Assembly (NCBI GenBank): GCA_016708265.1 | Contig: JADJGA010000014.1 | Coordinates: 62,001-126,000 of the forward strand | Length of the DNA stretch: 64,000 nt | Direction of reading: 5' to 3' | Source of the DNA: Saprospiraceae bacterium | Lineage (GTDB): Bacteria; Bacteroidota; Bacteroidia; Chitinophagales; Saprospiraceae | Shown here: one piece after another, positions 20,083-28,067 of the stretch | Layout: every line of letters starts with the position of its first letter | How positions within the stretch are numbered: position 1 is the stretch's first letter | Notes under the pieces: model-generated | Databases searched by the model: none | What the model was told of the DNA's origin: nothing | What the model saw: the letters and a program-made list of their open reading frames with translations, nothing else | Program-made: the position numbers and the translations under genes

Positions 20083-20290
20083 GTTTGCGATATTTAATTT
20101 ATTATAGCTTACTTTTTTTGTGAAGTTCGCGATATTAAACTTTCTATAGCTTACATTTTTTAAAAGTTCGTGATATTAGATTTACTGTAGCATAACTTTA
20201 TTCAAAGTTTATGATTTTAAGTTTTCTACAGCTTAGTTTAATTGAAAGTTTGCGATATTAAGTTTTCTATTGCAAAGTTTACAACTTAGC
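20083..20290. repeat. Array of five imperfect 41-bp tandem repeats
   Basis: Units start at 20083, 20125, 20166, 20207 and 20248 (spacing 42, 41, 41, 41), with a truncated return of the start motif at 20277. Each unit begins GTT(T/C)GCGATATTA or a close variant, continues with TTTCTATAGCTTA-like sequence, and ends in an AT-rich tail before the next GTT. Units have diverged by point changes but keep the period, so the array is old or under selection. There are no unique spacers between units, so it is not a CRISPR array. Confidence 0.85.
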
Positions 20291-20334
20291 AATAGACTAA
20301 TTTGCTGGTACAGGAGGTTTTTCAATCTGATTTT

Positions 20335-20481
20335 ATGGTATTTGGCCACTGTTTCACCAACAGGTTTTTTGTTGGTGAAAACACCAACAAAGGCAAAGCT
20401 AACAACAGCCTGGGGAACATCAAAACAATAGATTCATTTGCAGGTGCCGGTGGACTTGTGTTTGATTTAACCCTACTTTAA
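20335..20481 (+). pseudogene. Short ORF ending in a C5-cytosine methyltransferase motif I
   Basis: A 48-codon frame from ATG 20335 to TAA 20481. Residues 30-40 read TIDSFAGAGGL, nearly identical to motif I (the S-adenosylmethionine loop, .DLFAGAGG.S) at the N-terminus of DNA cytosine-5 methyltransferases. The frame stops a few residues later and no motif IV (PC) follows. I read it as the N-terminal remnant of a lost methyltransferase. The piece is short, so chance cannot be excluded. Confidence 0.45.
20352..20380. repeat. Perfect 10-bp inverted repeat
   Basis: TTTCACCAAC (20352-20361) and GTTGGTGAAA (20371-20380) form a perfect stem with a 9-nt loop inside the short methyltransferase-like frame. 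A related stem (CACCAAC...GTTGGTG) occurs at 25208-25237. Confidence 0.8.
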
Positions 20482-20824
20482 ATTGTATTGGAAAGTAAAA
20501 AGGATATATTTGAAATTATTGGAAGGAGATAGTAAGTTATTTCGCTTACGAGGGATTTTACTCTTCGAATGCGAATAAATTGTATATGGATTGATCAGTT
20601 TAGAATTCAGGATTGAAATCTTTGAAGCCTTAATTGATCCTATAAAATAAATGTTTTGCAATCAAAAGAATCATTCAACTGGGAACTTTAACAAATCACA
20701 ATCAGAAAAAAATGATCGAAAGATGGCTTATGAAGCTCGAGGTAGACAACGCTGAAAGTTCTAATGTCAATATGAAGTTCGGCATTTGTGTTTGTAACGT
20801 TTTTTAATCTTTAAATGATTTTGT
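20482..20824. other. Intergenic region without recognised gene
   Basis: About 340 bp. Short frames exist on both strands (for example 32 codons from ATG near 20710), but none has a recognisable motif, ribosome-binding context or convincing codon use. Confidence 0.45.
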
Positions 20825-21531
20825 ATGATTGCACTTTCATTTGCATCCCGGCTCAGGAGGGGCCAGGACGTATTAGTGATCCTCAGGGAACTTGAGGGTT
20901 TCAATCCTCCAAGGCAAGAGGAAAGCCTTGAATATTTTCAAAATTTCCTTGATGCACTGGTAGATACCAATAATACCGAAACTCAGCTTATGGATGAGTA
21001 CAGGTCTTTGGTTGCCGAGAGAAAGTCCCTTTTTTACAAGGGGCCGGATTCGATCACCCGTTTGTTTTCCGGATTGAAATATGCAGCAGCATGGCAATAC
21101 GGACATGAATCGATTGAATTCAAACTGCTGGATACTATTTGGGGGAGGATGATAAACTCCACAACGGTATCTGTACCTACAAGCGATGTGCAACTTCTGA
21201 AGAGAAGAAGCCGAGAAGAAATTCCGAAAAATCTTACGCAGCAATGACTAAGAATTTTACGGATTACGTAACGATAATTTCGGGATTTAAGAATTATAGT
21301 CCCGGACCTGAAAAATTCAAACTGGAGAGTTTGAATGCTAAACTTGCTGCAATCAATTCTATTAATAATGCAATTGCGACAAAGAAATCACAATTGATAT
21401 CTATTAAGAAGGAAAGATTGGCTAAGTACAGGGAGTTGAAAGATCGTACTAACAGAATTAAGCAACATATTTCTTCAAAATATGGAGCAGATTCTGACTT
21501 GTACAATCAAATCTACTCCATGAAGTTTTAA
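20825..21531 (+). CDS. Conserved-looking hypothetical protein, one frameshift
   Basis: Two overlapping frames, 20825-21247 and 21139-21531, join with one added base near 21205 (L-L-K-E-K-K-P-R-R-N). This gives 236 codons with no other break. The N-terminal half (REEL-like helices, YFQNFLDALVDTNNTETQL, YKGPDSITRLFSGLKYAAAW) and the C-terminal half (LNAKLAAINSINNAIATKKSQLISIKKERLAKYRELKDR) are strongly helical, and the end is probably coiled coil. I do not recognise the family. A terminator follows immediately, which supports a real transcription unit. The GC content is higher than in its surroundings. Confidence 0.65.
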
Positions 21532-21553
21532 TCTGTGATTTTTTTCGTAAACG

Positions 21554-21589
21554 CCCCGCATATCCTTCCGAGATTTGCGGGGTATTTTT
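21554..21589 (+). terminator. Rho-independent terminator
   Basis: A 7-bp stem CCCCGCA (21554-21560) with TGCGGGG (21576-21582), followed by TATTTTTA. It lies 22 bp after the stop of the helical hypothetical gene. Confidence 0.75.
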
Positions 21590-21752
21590 ATATGATCATT
21601 TAGTGAAGTGGTATTTTTATAATACAAATATATATTAAGTATATAAATATATGCACATTTTTATGACTTTTTTTTCTAAATTTCTATAAAAAATGCATCA
21701 AACTTGCACCAAAGGCCTGTATTTTTGCACTTTTTCACACTTTTTTGTTAAC

Positions 21753-21782
21753 TTTTATCACTAACTGAATTTGACTTTTTTG
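21753..21782. repeat. 30-bp direct repeat, copy A
   Basis: A 30-bp segment (TTTTATCAC then TAACTGAATTTGACTTT and TTG) recurring at 25202-25231 with only two mismatches. The pair brackets the IS91-type element and the unknown gene at 24296. Confidence 0.75.
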
Positions 21783-22023
21783 ATCTAATGAACCTCAAAC
21801 TAACGGATGATGATAAGAGTAGTAGCGACGAAGGAGCTATTACTTCTTATCTATTGTTGAACTAAATCCCGCAAAAGCGGGATAGTACTGCAAAAATACC
21901 CGATTCTTTCTTAATATTCGGAATTAATAACAAAAAAAATTTGAATATGAGAAAGAAATCGGGCTTTACAGTTGTAGAACAGGCAATTGAGCTTGTTCCA
22001 GAGTTTAAAAACGTAATTACAAA

Positions 22024-22860
22024 ATGGAACAACAAGTAACATTGCGAGGACAAAGCAAAGTACGTTAAATAATTATATTCGACGAATAGCATTAGTAGTA
22101 AATAATTTTGGCAGACTTCCTGAGCAAATTGAAGAAGAGGAGATAAATGAATACCTGGTTGGGTTGGCACGGGATCCGAGATCACCATCACGAAGCAGTT
22201 TTAAGCATATGGTATATGGATTGCGATATTATTTTCGGTTGATGGGGATGAATAAAAATGCCATTGCATTGCCTTCATTAAAAAAAGACACCAAGCTCCC
22301 TGTGATTCTTAACCAGCAAGAGTTGAAAGAACTTTTTGCAGCACCGACATTACTAAAACAAAGAATATTACTTACGTTGATATACTCAGCCGGACTACGA
22401 GGGCAGGAAGTTATAAACCTGAGGATATCAGATATTGATTTTGAACGAAAAACTATACATATACGGCAGAGTAAATACAAAAAAGACCGGATAGTACCTC
22501 TGGCAGAAAGTATGGCTATTGGACTGAAGAAATATCTCAAAGCAGAAAATCCGCACATATGGTTATTTAATGGCAAGGAACAAGATGGGCGATACAGCGT
22601 GAGAGGACTTTCATGGGTTATGCGGGAAAATTTAGAAAAGACATCAATAAGCAAAGTAAAACCTGCATTCACTACGGCATACGTATGCTACACATTTGTT
22701 GGAACAAGGTGTGAATATTGTAACGCTGGAAGGAATTACTTGGGCATTCAGAAATCACGACCACGATGATCTATTTGCATATAGCTCAATGTGATTTGGT
22801 AAAAGCACATAGTCCCTGGACAGACTTTACAAGATCAGGAGCAATGCGGACAAAATATGA
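22024..22860 (+). pseudogene. Tyrosine recombinase of the IS91-type element, four frameshifts
   Basis: Starts at ATG 22024 (MEQQVTLRGQSK) and ends at TGA 22860. Four single-base shifts, near 22057, 22668, 22731 and 22814, sum to zero and give 279 codons. The N-terminal SAM-like domain reads LNNYIRRIALVVNNFGRLPEQ and FKHMVYGLRYYFRLMGM. The catalytic domain has the first Arg in SAGLRGQEVINLR, then HSLRHTYATHLLEQG, LLGHSEITTT and the nucleophile in MIYLHIAQ. All catalytic residues survive, as expected if the breaks are recent or artefactual. It overlaps the transposase start by 17 bp. Confidence 0.78.
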
Positions 22861-24012
22861 ACTTGCAGATGTAGTAAAACACTTTGGAAGTAAGCTGAGG
22901 GGAAATATTACCCCATTACAAATCAAAGTGCTTGACAAAATATCACAATGCCGGACAGCCACATTAGGCGGGCATGAAGAAGTATGTGATAGATGTGGCA
23001 CCTGTACGCTACAGTTATAACAGTTGTGGCGACAGGCATTGCCCGAAGTGTCAGTCAGCGAAACAGGCAAACTGGATTGAAGACTTAATTCAAAGTACAT
23101 TGCCGGTTAAACATTACCACATCATATTTACAGCACCACATCAATTGAACGCTATTGGTTTACATAACCAAAAAATGTATTATGATCTATTATTTTCAGC
23201 AGTATGGCAGACGCTGTTATCATTTGGGTACACACATTACGGAGTTCTGAGCGGGGCAGTTGGAGTACTCCACACATGGGGTCAAAACCTTTCGCTACAT
23301 CCACACATACATTGTATTGTTCCGGCAGCAGGATTTACTATAACAGGAAAGTGGAAGAAAATCGGACATTCAGGCAACTATCTATATCCTGTCCATCAAA
23401 TAAGTGAATCATTTAAAGGGAGGCTGCTTGATAGTCTCAAAAGAGCCTTGCGAAAACGAAAAGAACTATCTGTGTTTTCTGAACAAATACAAAAAAGCTA
23501 CAAAACAAAGTGGGTGGTGTATTGCGAGCCGTCGCTGGCAGGGTCAGTACACGTGGTGAAATATCTTGGGCAATACACTCATCGTGTAGCTATTACCAAT
23601 CAACGTATCCTCAATATTGCCAATGGTAAAGTGACTTTCATTGCAAAAGACTATCGGGATAATGCAATGAAGAAACCGGTTACCCTTGATGGAGTTGAGT
23701 TTTGCGAAGGTTTACACTGCATATTTTACCCCAACGCTTTATAAAAATCAGAAGATTTGGCATTTATAACCACACTACCAGACGAAAACTTGATTTGCAA
23801 TATATTGAACCGGACAAAACAATAGATGCAATAATAAAAAGGAACAGCTACCGGAAACAAATCTGCAACGACTCGAGAGGCTAACCGGAATAAATCCATG
23901 CCAGTGTCATGTGTGTAAAGTAGGCAGGATGATAGTTGTCAGGGAATTGCCCCGGATACGTTCACCTGATAGTTTGCTATATCACCAAAAAAATACTTCA
24001 AAAAACTCATAA
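22844..24012 (+). pseudogene. IS91-family HUH (Y2) transposase, three frameshifts
   Basis: Starts at ATG 22844 (MRTKYELADVVKHFG) and ends at TAA 24012. Breaks near 22998 (extra C), 23703 (missing T) and 23841 (missing A) repair to 390 codons. Recognisable parts: the zinc finger CDRCG...CGDRHCPKCQ, the HUH motif in LHPHIHCIVPAAG that binds the metal, the two-tyrosine active-site segment KYLGQYTHRVAI, and EFLRRFTLHILPQRF. A C-terminal Cys pair (CQCHVC) follows. The family moves by rolling-circle, single-strand replication. Sequence similarity remains strong throughout. Confidence 0.8.
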
Positions 24013-24295
24013 TAACTTCAAAAACCTATAAATAAGGTTATGGAAAAACTATGTCGTCAGACCAATTAAAACCTTAAAACGTGAATTATTTCGAATAAAA
24101 AAGTAGACTATTCACAAAATAAGGACATGGCAAAAAGAACAATCAAAAAAATCTATTTTTTGTTCCCAAATATCTCCCTCCGGAAAAAATAAAAACCAAC
24201 ATTAAGTACATAGATAATTTAGGGTTGGATGTAGTTCAACCAGGAATAATCGCTGGGTCTTGTAGACCGCTCATATTCCTATTTATTACACAGCG

Positions 24296-24970
24296 TTATT
24301 TTTGGTTATGTTCAATTTCATTTTGTCTACTTTTCCATCTTTTGCTCAAATGATGATCTTCACCATACAAGGTTTCAATGTATCTATTTAGTTGATTCTT
24401 TATCTTGATAAATTGTTTGTCGTTAAATATGTGATCTGACATCATAATAAAATATATGCAGTGTTTAAAATAGCTATTATCACTTAAGCTGTTTGAATTA
24501 TCCGCATTTAATATCGAAGAGCACAAGTTTGCATAAAAGGTTCTAATTTCTTCTGATACATTGTCTTTCGAGGTTTGATGCCAGTATGTATCTAAAATTG
24601 TATCAAGTATATAACTCACTTGTAAATTTTGTTGAGAATTAAGTTTACTATCGACCAAGGATTGACCAATTTCAAGAAGTTCTTTGAGATTTGTTTGAGT
24701 TTGGTAATTTATCACACCTTCACTTCTGACATGGTCAATTATAAAACATAATTCATCAATTGATTCGTTTATTCTGTTTTCTGATACTCGATTGATTAGA
24801 AAATCTTTGTTCGCATTTAACAATTTTCTGAATAGTTCTTCTAATCCCTTTGCTCTGTTTGGAATTGTGCCGTTAGTTCTCCCTTCATAATACTGCTTGT
24901 CAGTATTGTACTGATACCACTGTTCAGTCCATATTTCACAAAGTTCTTTATATTGTTTTAAGTCATTCAT
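24296..24970 (-). CDS. Hypothetical protein, accessory region
   Basis: 224 residues from ATG 24970 (MNDLKQYKELCEIW); the frame extends 8 codons further. No signal peptide or membrane helix, so cytoplasmic. Predicted helical throughout, with a conserved-looking tryptophan-rich start (CEIWTEQWYQYN) and LEELFRKLLNANKDFLINRV. I recognise no domain. It sits between the IS91-type element and repeat copy B, within the 30-bp direct-repeat interval, so it may be cargo that arrived with that interval. A defence role is only suggested by context. Confidence 0.6.
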   Translation of the reverse strand: MNDLKQYKELCEIWTEQWYQYNTDKQYYEGRTNGTIPNRAKGLEELFRKLLNANKDFLINRVSENRINESIDELCFIIDHVRSEGVINYQTQTNLKELLEIGQSLVDSKLNSQQNLQVSYILDTILDTYWHQTSKDNVSEEIRTFYANLCSSILNADNSNSLSDNSYFKHCIYFIMMSDHIFNDKQFIKIKNQLNRYIETLYGEDHHLSKRWKSRQNEIEHNQK

Positions 24971-25201
24971 TTTTATGCTGTGTAACGTCTGCATTTACGC
25001 AACCATTAAAACTCAAAATATGCGCTTTCCCCTATTATATTTATTGAATAGACGCAATAAATTATGAATTTTCAATTGCGTAAAAATTTTGAGTAAAGAT
25101 ATACACAATTGGTTTTTGAAATATATGTTTTGAGTGTTTTATTCAAAAAAATGGTATTAGAATTGTTGTATAGATATGATAATACATTTCACCTCAGAAG
25201 G

Positions 25202-25237
25202 TTTTATCACCAACTGAATTTGACTTTGTTGTTGGTG
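25202..25237. repeat. 30-bp direct repeat, copy B, overlapping an inverted repeat
   Basis: 25202-25231 matches copy A at 21753-21782 at 28 of 30 positions. CACCAAC at 25208-25214 pairs with GTTGGTG at 25231-25237, forming a hairpin related to the one at 20352-20380; copy A has lost this pairing. Confidence 0.72.
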
Positions 25238-25335
25238 AATACTTGCCTAGATGCTTATTTTATATTATCTTTGAATTGAATCTGAAACACCCAAGTGGTC
25301 AACCGAGAGGTAGATAAGTAATGTAGGATTCCCCC

Positions 25336-25361
25336 GGGACAGCTTAGGCTGCCCTTTTTTT
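25336..25361 (+). terminator. Orphan rho-independent terminator
   Basis: GGGACAGC (25336-25343), TTAG loop, GCTGCCC (25348-25354) with one bulged A, then seven T. It is strong by appearance but has no plus-strand gene in front of it. Confidence 0.65.
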
Positions 25362-25512
25362 ATATTTCTACTATTTTATTTGGGCTATTATTTAGACCTA
25401 CATCACCACTTTCATCTACATAGATAAAAACATAATATTTTTTAATTCCTTATAATTGTGAAATAGCTTTATTTAAAATTTATTTCATTTTCTGATTTAG
25501 TTATCTGCTAAT

Positions 25513-26646
25513 TTATATCTTTTTTAACTGTGGAATCTTGTTTTTCGGATTAAAATTTATGATCTTTTGCCTCATAAGTTTATTGCTTGTAAAATGCCGG
25601 GAAATATTCATGGTTTTCTCAATATATTCTTTTTCATCCTTGTAAAAATATACTCTTATAGAATGACAGTTTTTGTGTTCAAAAATCTCATTAAGCATTA
25701 CTCTGTCCGATAATCCACATGAATGCCCATAAATACAAACCTGAAATTCTCCTGAATCCAGAAAAGACAATAAATGCCTGTAATTTGATCTCCTGAAATA
25801 ACTAAATGATTTGATATGTCTTAATAACTCATTATCATTTAATTCCTCAATGTCTTTATAGGATTTATCCATTTCATCTCCATAGCCAAAGATTATTTCA
25901 TCCTTTTTATTTCCATGTATTTGATTGAAAATAAATAATGGATTAAAATCACAAACATAATCAAGAGTGTCTGTATAGTTGAAATTCAAAAAATAGGTAG
26001 TACCGATTTTAAAATCTGTGATCCTATTTTCCTTATATGTATCAAAGAAAATTTCATCATCAATCTTTACAGAATCTAAAAATTGATTCACAAATTTTTG
26101 CTTACTTAAAGTATCCAAGGATATAATTTGTCCGTTCAAATATTCTTTAAGTTCACTGCTTATAAAATCCAATTCTTTATTAAGTTCAATTATCCTTTCC
26201 TTTTTATCTTTCTCTTTTAATTCCAGATAAAAAGTATTTAATATACTTTTGAAAATATTAAAATATTCTGTTTCAATATCGACCCAATTTGAATCTATCA
26301 AATTAAAAATTCTATTTAATATTCCGTAATCAGGTTTAAAAGTTAATTCTAAATTATATTTACTTTTAACCTTTTGAATGTCTTCAATACTTTTAATTAC
26401 TTCAATTTTTAATTCAGAATCAACTTTAACGTTTATTAATTCTGATTCATATTGGCATAAATAACTATCAGAAGAAATATAGTATTCTTCCTCTAAACAT
26501 TTTTTTATATATTTTTTAACTAACCATAAAAGAAAGTCGGAATATTTGGTTTCCAATCCTAATGCCAGATCAAATCCATTCCCTATGAGGAACAATTTAT
26601 TAATGGTTTTGAAAGTTTTATTGATATCTTTATGTGATGCTTCCAT
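25513..26646 (-). CDS. abiH: AbiH-family phage abortive-infection protein
   Basis: 377 residues. Residues 17-40 read KLFLIGNGFDLALGLETKYSDF, the hallmark N-terminus of AbiH, first described in lactococcal plasmids as blocking phage growth. Further family landmarks are FLNFNYTDTLDYV, NQIHGNKKDEIIFGYG and the late IYGHSCGLSDRVMLNEIF segment. The protein is complete and cytoplasmic. The mechanism is not established. AT content is high and it sits between the mobile-element interval and a type IIG enzyme, as expected for a horizontally acquired defence gene. ATG at 26646 starts 12 residues before the conserved strand, which is normal. Confidence 0.88.
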   Translation of the reverse strand: MEASHKDINKTFKTINKLFLIGNGFDLALGLETKYSDFLLWLVKKYIKKCLEEEYYISSDSYLCQYESELINVKVDSELKIEVIKSIEDIQKVKSKYNLELTFKPDYGILNRIFNLIDSNWVDIETEYFNIFKSILNTFYLELKEKDKKERIIELNKELDFISSELKEYLNGQIISLDTLSKQKFVNQFLDSVKIDDEIFFDTYKENRITDFKIGTTYFLNFNYTDTLDYVCDFNPLFIFNQIHGNKKDEIIFGYGDEMDKSYKDIEELNDNELLRHIKSFSYFRRSNYRHLLSFLDSGEFQVCIYGHSCGLSDRVMLNEIFEHKNCHSIRVYFYKDEKEYIEKTMNISRHFTSNKLMRQKIINFNPKNKIPQLKKI

Positions 26647-26869
26647 TAATCATTATTTTTATGTAAGTGTTTATCATTCCATTAAAATAAATATGAAAAT
26701 TTCTCCCTTTTTAATATCTTTTGTTTTGTATTTACCTTTGCAGCACATTTACCAGCACTGCAGATAGCATCTTCAGTTTGACAAAGCTCTCAAATGTGGG
26801 CTAGTTTCTTTTTATATCTTCTCAAAATTCAAATTCTAAATTAAAAATTTACAATTATTTTTAATTTTT

Positions 26870-26911
26870 CATTTTTCACTTTTCATTTTTCATTTTTCAT
26901 TTTCCATTCTC
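26870..26911. repeat. 7-bp short tandem repeat
   Basis: Six units of CATTTTT or a one-base variant, running into the remnant of a restriction-modification gene end. The matching place after the intact gene (28045-28070) has only one to two units, so the tract has expanded here and could slip during replication. Confidence 0.75.
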
Positions 26912-26965
26912 AATCACAGCTATCTCCTCCTCCGTCAACCCATACAACTGATATACAAGCTGACC
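26897..26965 (-). pseudogene. Remnant of the 3' end of the type IIG restriction-modification gene
   Basis: Reads L-G-Q-L-V-Y-Q-L-Y-G-L-T-E-E-E-I-A-V-I-E-N-G-K-stop, against D-Q-L-V-Y-Q-L-Y-G-L-K-E-E-E-I-A-I-I-E-N-G-stop at the end of the intact enzyme (28068). 58 of 63 bases match (26903-26965 against 28071-28133). Similarity ends abruptly upstream. It has the same orientation as the intact gene and lies beyond the small T9SS gene. Confidence 0.85.
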
Positions 26966-27012
26966 GAGCAAATGAAAATCAGACAAATAATAACTTTTTA
27001 TTAAGCATCAGG

Positions 27013-27852
27013 TTAGTTGATTTTTATAATTTTTTTCGTAAACCTATTTTTGTTCGTAGTTAGAACTACAATATATAAACCTGAATTTAAACTAAATGTA
27101 TCGATTGTCAAATCATTGACTAAGTTATAAAATTTCCTGTAAAGTACTATTTTTCCAACTGAATTATAAATTGTTATAAATAGTGGAATTGTATACTTCA
27201 ATTCCACCTTGAAACTTTCCCTGAATGGATTAGGATAAATAAATACATCATCAATATTCGAATAATTATTAGTTTCACATATTCCTTCACCCTCCATATT
27301 TAAAGCAAAAGATTCATTTTGAAAACAAAGTAAAGGACCTGATTTAGGCTCACAATATCGATAAATTGGGTAGAAACTATTATTACTTCCTATTCCTTTA
27401 ATTATAAAATCTCCAAATTCAAATTTTGATGGATATGAAATATATTGAATTTCAAAATCTACTCCATTAAAATTTTTAATACCCGTCGAATCAATTTTAA
27501 TTGTAATTGAATCTAAATTATAATGAATATCAGGAATTTTCCAACTATGATTTTTAGTCAAACTAAAATCATATAATAATTGAAATTTATTTTCAATGAT
27601 ATCATACAAAAACAATTTATTATTTTCCCGGTATATATATTTTGGTTTATAAATCCCACACACACAAGTTCCATTAATTTTCTGGCAATTCTTCCCTTCT
27701 ATAACAGTATCTTTGACAACTTCTATTGTTCTTGTTTCTCCAAAATGATTATAGACCCACTTTGTTCCAATTGAATAATTTGGTTGACCCCAAAGATTTA
27801 AAACAGAACTAAGGATTATTAATTGAAATAAAAGGTTTTTAAGAGAAATCAT
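27013..27852 (-). CDS. Small secreted protein with T9SS sorting domain (cassette-like family)
   Basis: 279 residues; signal peptide MISLKNLLFQLIILSSVLNLWGQ. The body shows YSIGTKWVYNHFGETRTIEVVKDTVI, KINGTCVCG, a KLFLYDII strand and YDFSLTKNHSW, a pattern shared with the protein at 14239-15108. The final 75 residues are a T9SS sorting domain (IYPNPFRESFKVEL, GLYIVVLTTN). It is probably released or anchored at the cell surface; no catalytic motif is seen. It lies between the type IIG gene and a degenerate copy of that gene's 3' end, in the same orientation as both. Base composition is more AT-rich than the neighbouring enzyme. Confidence 0.85.
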   Translation of the reverse strand: MISLKNLLFQLIILSSVLNLWGQPNYSIGTKWVYNHFGETRTIEVVKDTVIEGKNCQKINGTCVCGIYKPKYIYRENNKLFLYDIIENKFQLLYDFSLTKNHSWKIPDIHYNLDSITIKIDSTGIKNFNGVDFEIQYISYPSKFEFGDFIIKGIGSNNSFYPIYRYCEPKSGPLLCFQNESFALNMEGEGICETNNYSNIDDVFIYPNPFRESFKVELKYTIPLFITIYNSVGKIVLYRKFYNLVNDLTIDTFSLNSGLYIVVLTTNKNRFTKKIIKIN

Positions 27853-28067
27853 ATAAGTTCATTTTATTGGTAATTTTGTTATAGTTATTATTATTATTCG
27901 TTATTTTTTCTTAAATTTGTTATTTTTAGGTTCATTTTAAAAATGCAAAAAAATCCCCCCACAATGATAAAACAATTAATTTTCCAATTTTTATAGTACA
28001 GTACCAAACAAAATCATCATGTTATCATAATGAATTTTAGAATATAAACCCTAATTTTCACTTTTCA

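Larger units (their letters stand above)
21859..24060 (+). mobile_element. IS91-type element with tyrosine recombinase and Y2 transposase, decayed
   Basis: The element holds a tyrosine recombinase gene followed by an IS91-type HUH transposase gene overlapping it by 17 bp, the usual arrangement in Bacteroidota IS91 relatives. A perfect 7-bp hairpin (ATCCCGC 21866-21872, AAAA, GCGGGAT 21877-21883) precedes the genes, just after a GAAC tetranucleotide at 21859-21862; IS91 elements insert next to GAAC and have hairpin ends. The right end is not resolved; 24013-24295 is non-coding and holds short hairpins around 24210-24260. Seven indels break the two genes, so it should be inactive unless they are sequencing errors. 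Confidence 0.75.
24971..25512. other. Intergenic region with repeat copy B, hairpin and a terminator
   Basis: 540 bp without an ORF. It contains the 30-bp repeat copy B and a plus-strand terminator at 25336 (separate entries). There is no plus-strand gene upstream of that terminator for more than 1 kb, so a small non-coding RNA somewhere in 25020-25361 is possible. Confidence 0.45.

Noticed and set aside
20083..20290. CRISPR array
   Set aside because: The 41-bp units are contiguous and diverged along their entire length; there are no unique spacers and no cas genes.
20473..20661. 62-codon minus-strand open frame
   Set aside because: No motif, very low complexity, no supporting context.
22164..22769. 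Stand-alone integrase of 201 residues
   Set aside because: It is only the middle frame of the recombinase; the real gene runs from 22024 to 22860 with frameshifts.
24287..24994. Integron gene cassette (gene flanked by CAGCGTTAT and TGTGTAACG-like sequences)
   Set aside because: The motifs do not fit the attC core GTTRRRY/RYYYAAC, and no IntI gene or neighbouring cassettes are seen.
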